NCBI GenBank assembly: GCA_017538635.1
Contig: JAFYIM010000096.1
Coordinates: 1 to 6,742, forward strand
DNA: 6,742 nucleotides
Source of the DNA: a bacterium
Lineage (GTDB): Bacteria > UBA3054
Direction of reading: 5' to 3'
Shown here: positions 6,712 to 6,742 of the stretch, in pieces
How positions within the stretch are numbered: the stretch's first letter is position 1
How the letters are laid out: each line of letters opens with the position of its first letter
The notes under the pieces: generated by a model
The model's database searches: none
The model's input: the letters and a program-made list of their open reading frames with translations, nothing else
What the model was told of the DNA's origin: nothing
Program-made: the position numbers and the translations under genes

Positions 6712-6742
6712 TTATTTGTTCAAGGCGGCGATCACTTCGATC
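6712..6742 (-). CDS. C-terminal end of an unidentified upstream gene (partial)
   Basis: The minus strand reads an open frame from the right edge ending in IEVIAALNK and a TAA stop at 6712-6714. Only nine complete codons are present, so the product cannot be named. Its stop lies 15 nt before the hydrolase ATG, which fits the tight same-strand packing of the rest of the window. A chance open frame of this length is possible; the operon-like spacing is the main support. Confidence 0.45.
   Translation of the reverse strand, partial: IEVIAALNK

Overview
The window looks like a stretch of a bacterial chromosome with moderate GC content. Every credible gene lies on the minus strand. Read in the direction of transcription (high to low coordinates) the order is: the last nine codons of an unidentified gene, a (alpha/alpha)6-type glycoside hydrolase, a polytopic membrane protein with C-terminal TPR repeats, a small acidic exported protein, dnaX (DNA polymerase III gamma/tau) and the N-terminal 230 codons of aspS (aspartyl-tRNA synthetase), which runs off the left edge. 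There are no RNA genes, mobile elements, CRISPR arrays or long non-coding stretches.

The genes are packed like one operon. Gaps in transcription order are 15 nt, 4 nt, 10 nt, a 1-nt TAATG overlap and 16 nt. No hairpin terminator or clear promoter is visible between them. Two housekeeping genes (dnaX, aspS) therefore sit downstream of three genes that look like envelope or carbohydrate accessory functions. The closest physical link is between the acidic exported protein and dnaX, where the stop and start codons share a base.

Taxonomic inference: a 747-aa MGH1/GH63-like hydrolase, a TMTC-like TPR membrane protein and a small exported protein weakly reminiscent of the exosortase-associated TIGR04073 pattern would fit the PVC superphylum (Lentisphaerota, Kiritimatiellota or Verrucomicrobiota). 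This rests on pattern memory only, and confidence is low to moderate.

Functionally, dnaX encodes the clamp-loader ATPase but is short and lacks room for tau-specific domains. AspS is the bacterial type and carries a leucine at the position linked to tRNA(Asp)-specific (discriminating) enzymes. The hydrolase and membrane protein may act in glycan turnover or protein/lipid glycosylation, but no shared pathway with dnaX/aspS can be shown. I found no clear evidence of a wholly new system. The most unusual items are the acidic exported protein fused by translation coupling to dnaX, and the compact DnaX with an altered SRC motif.
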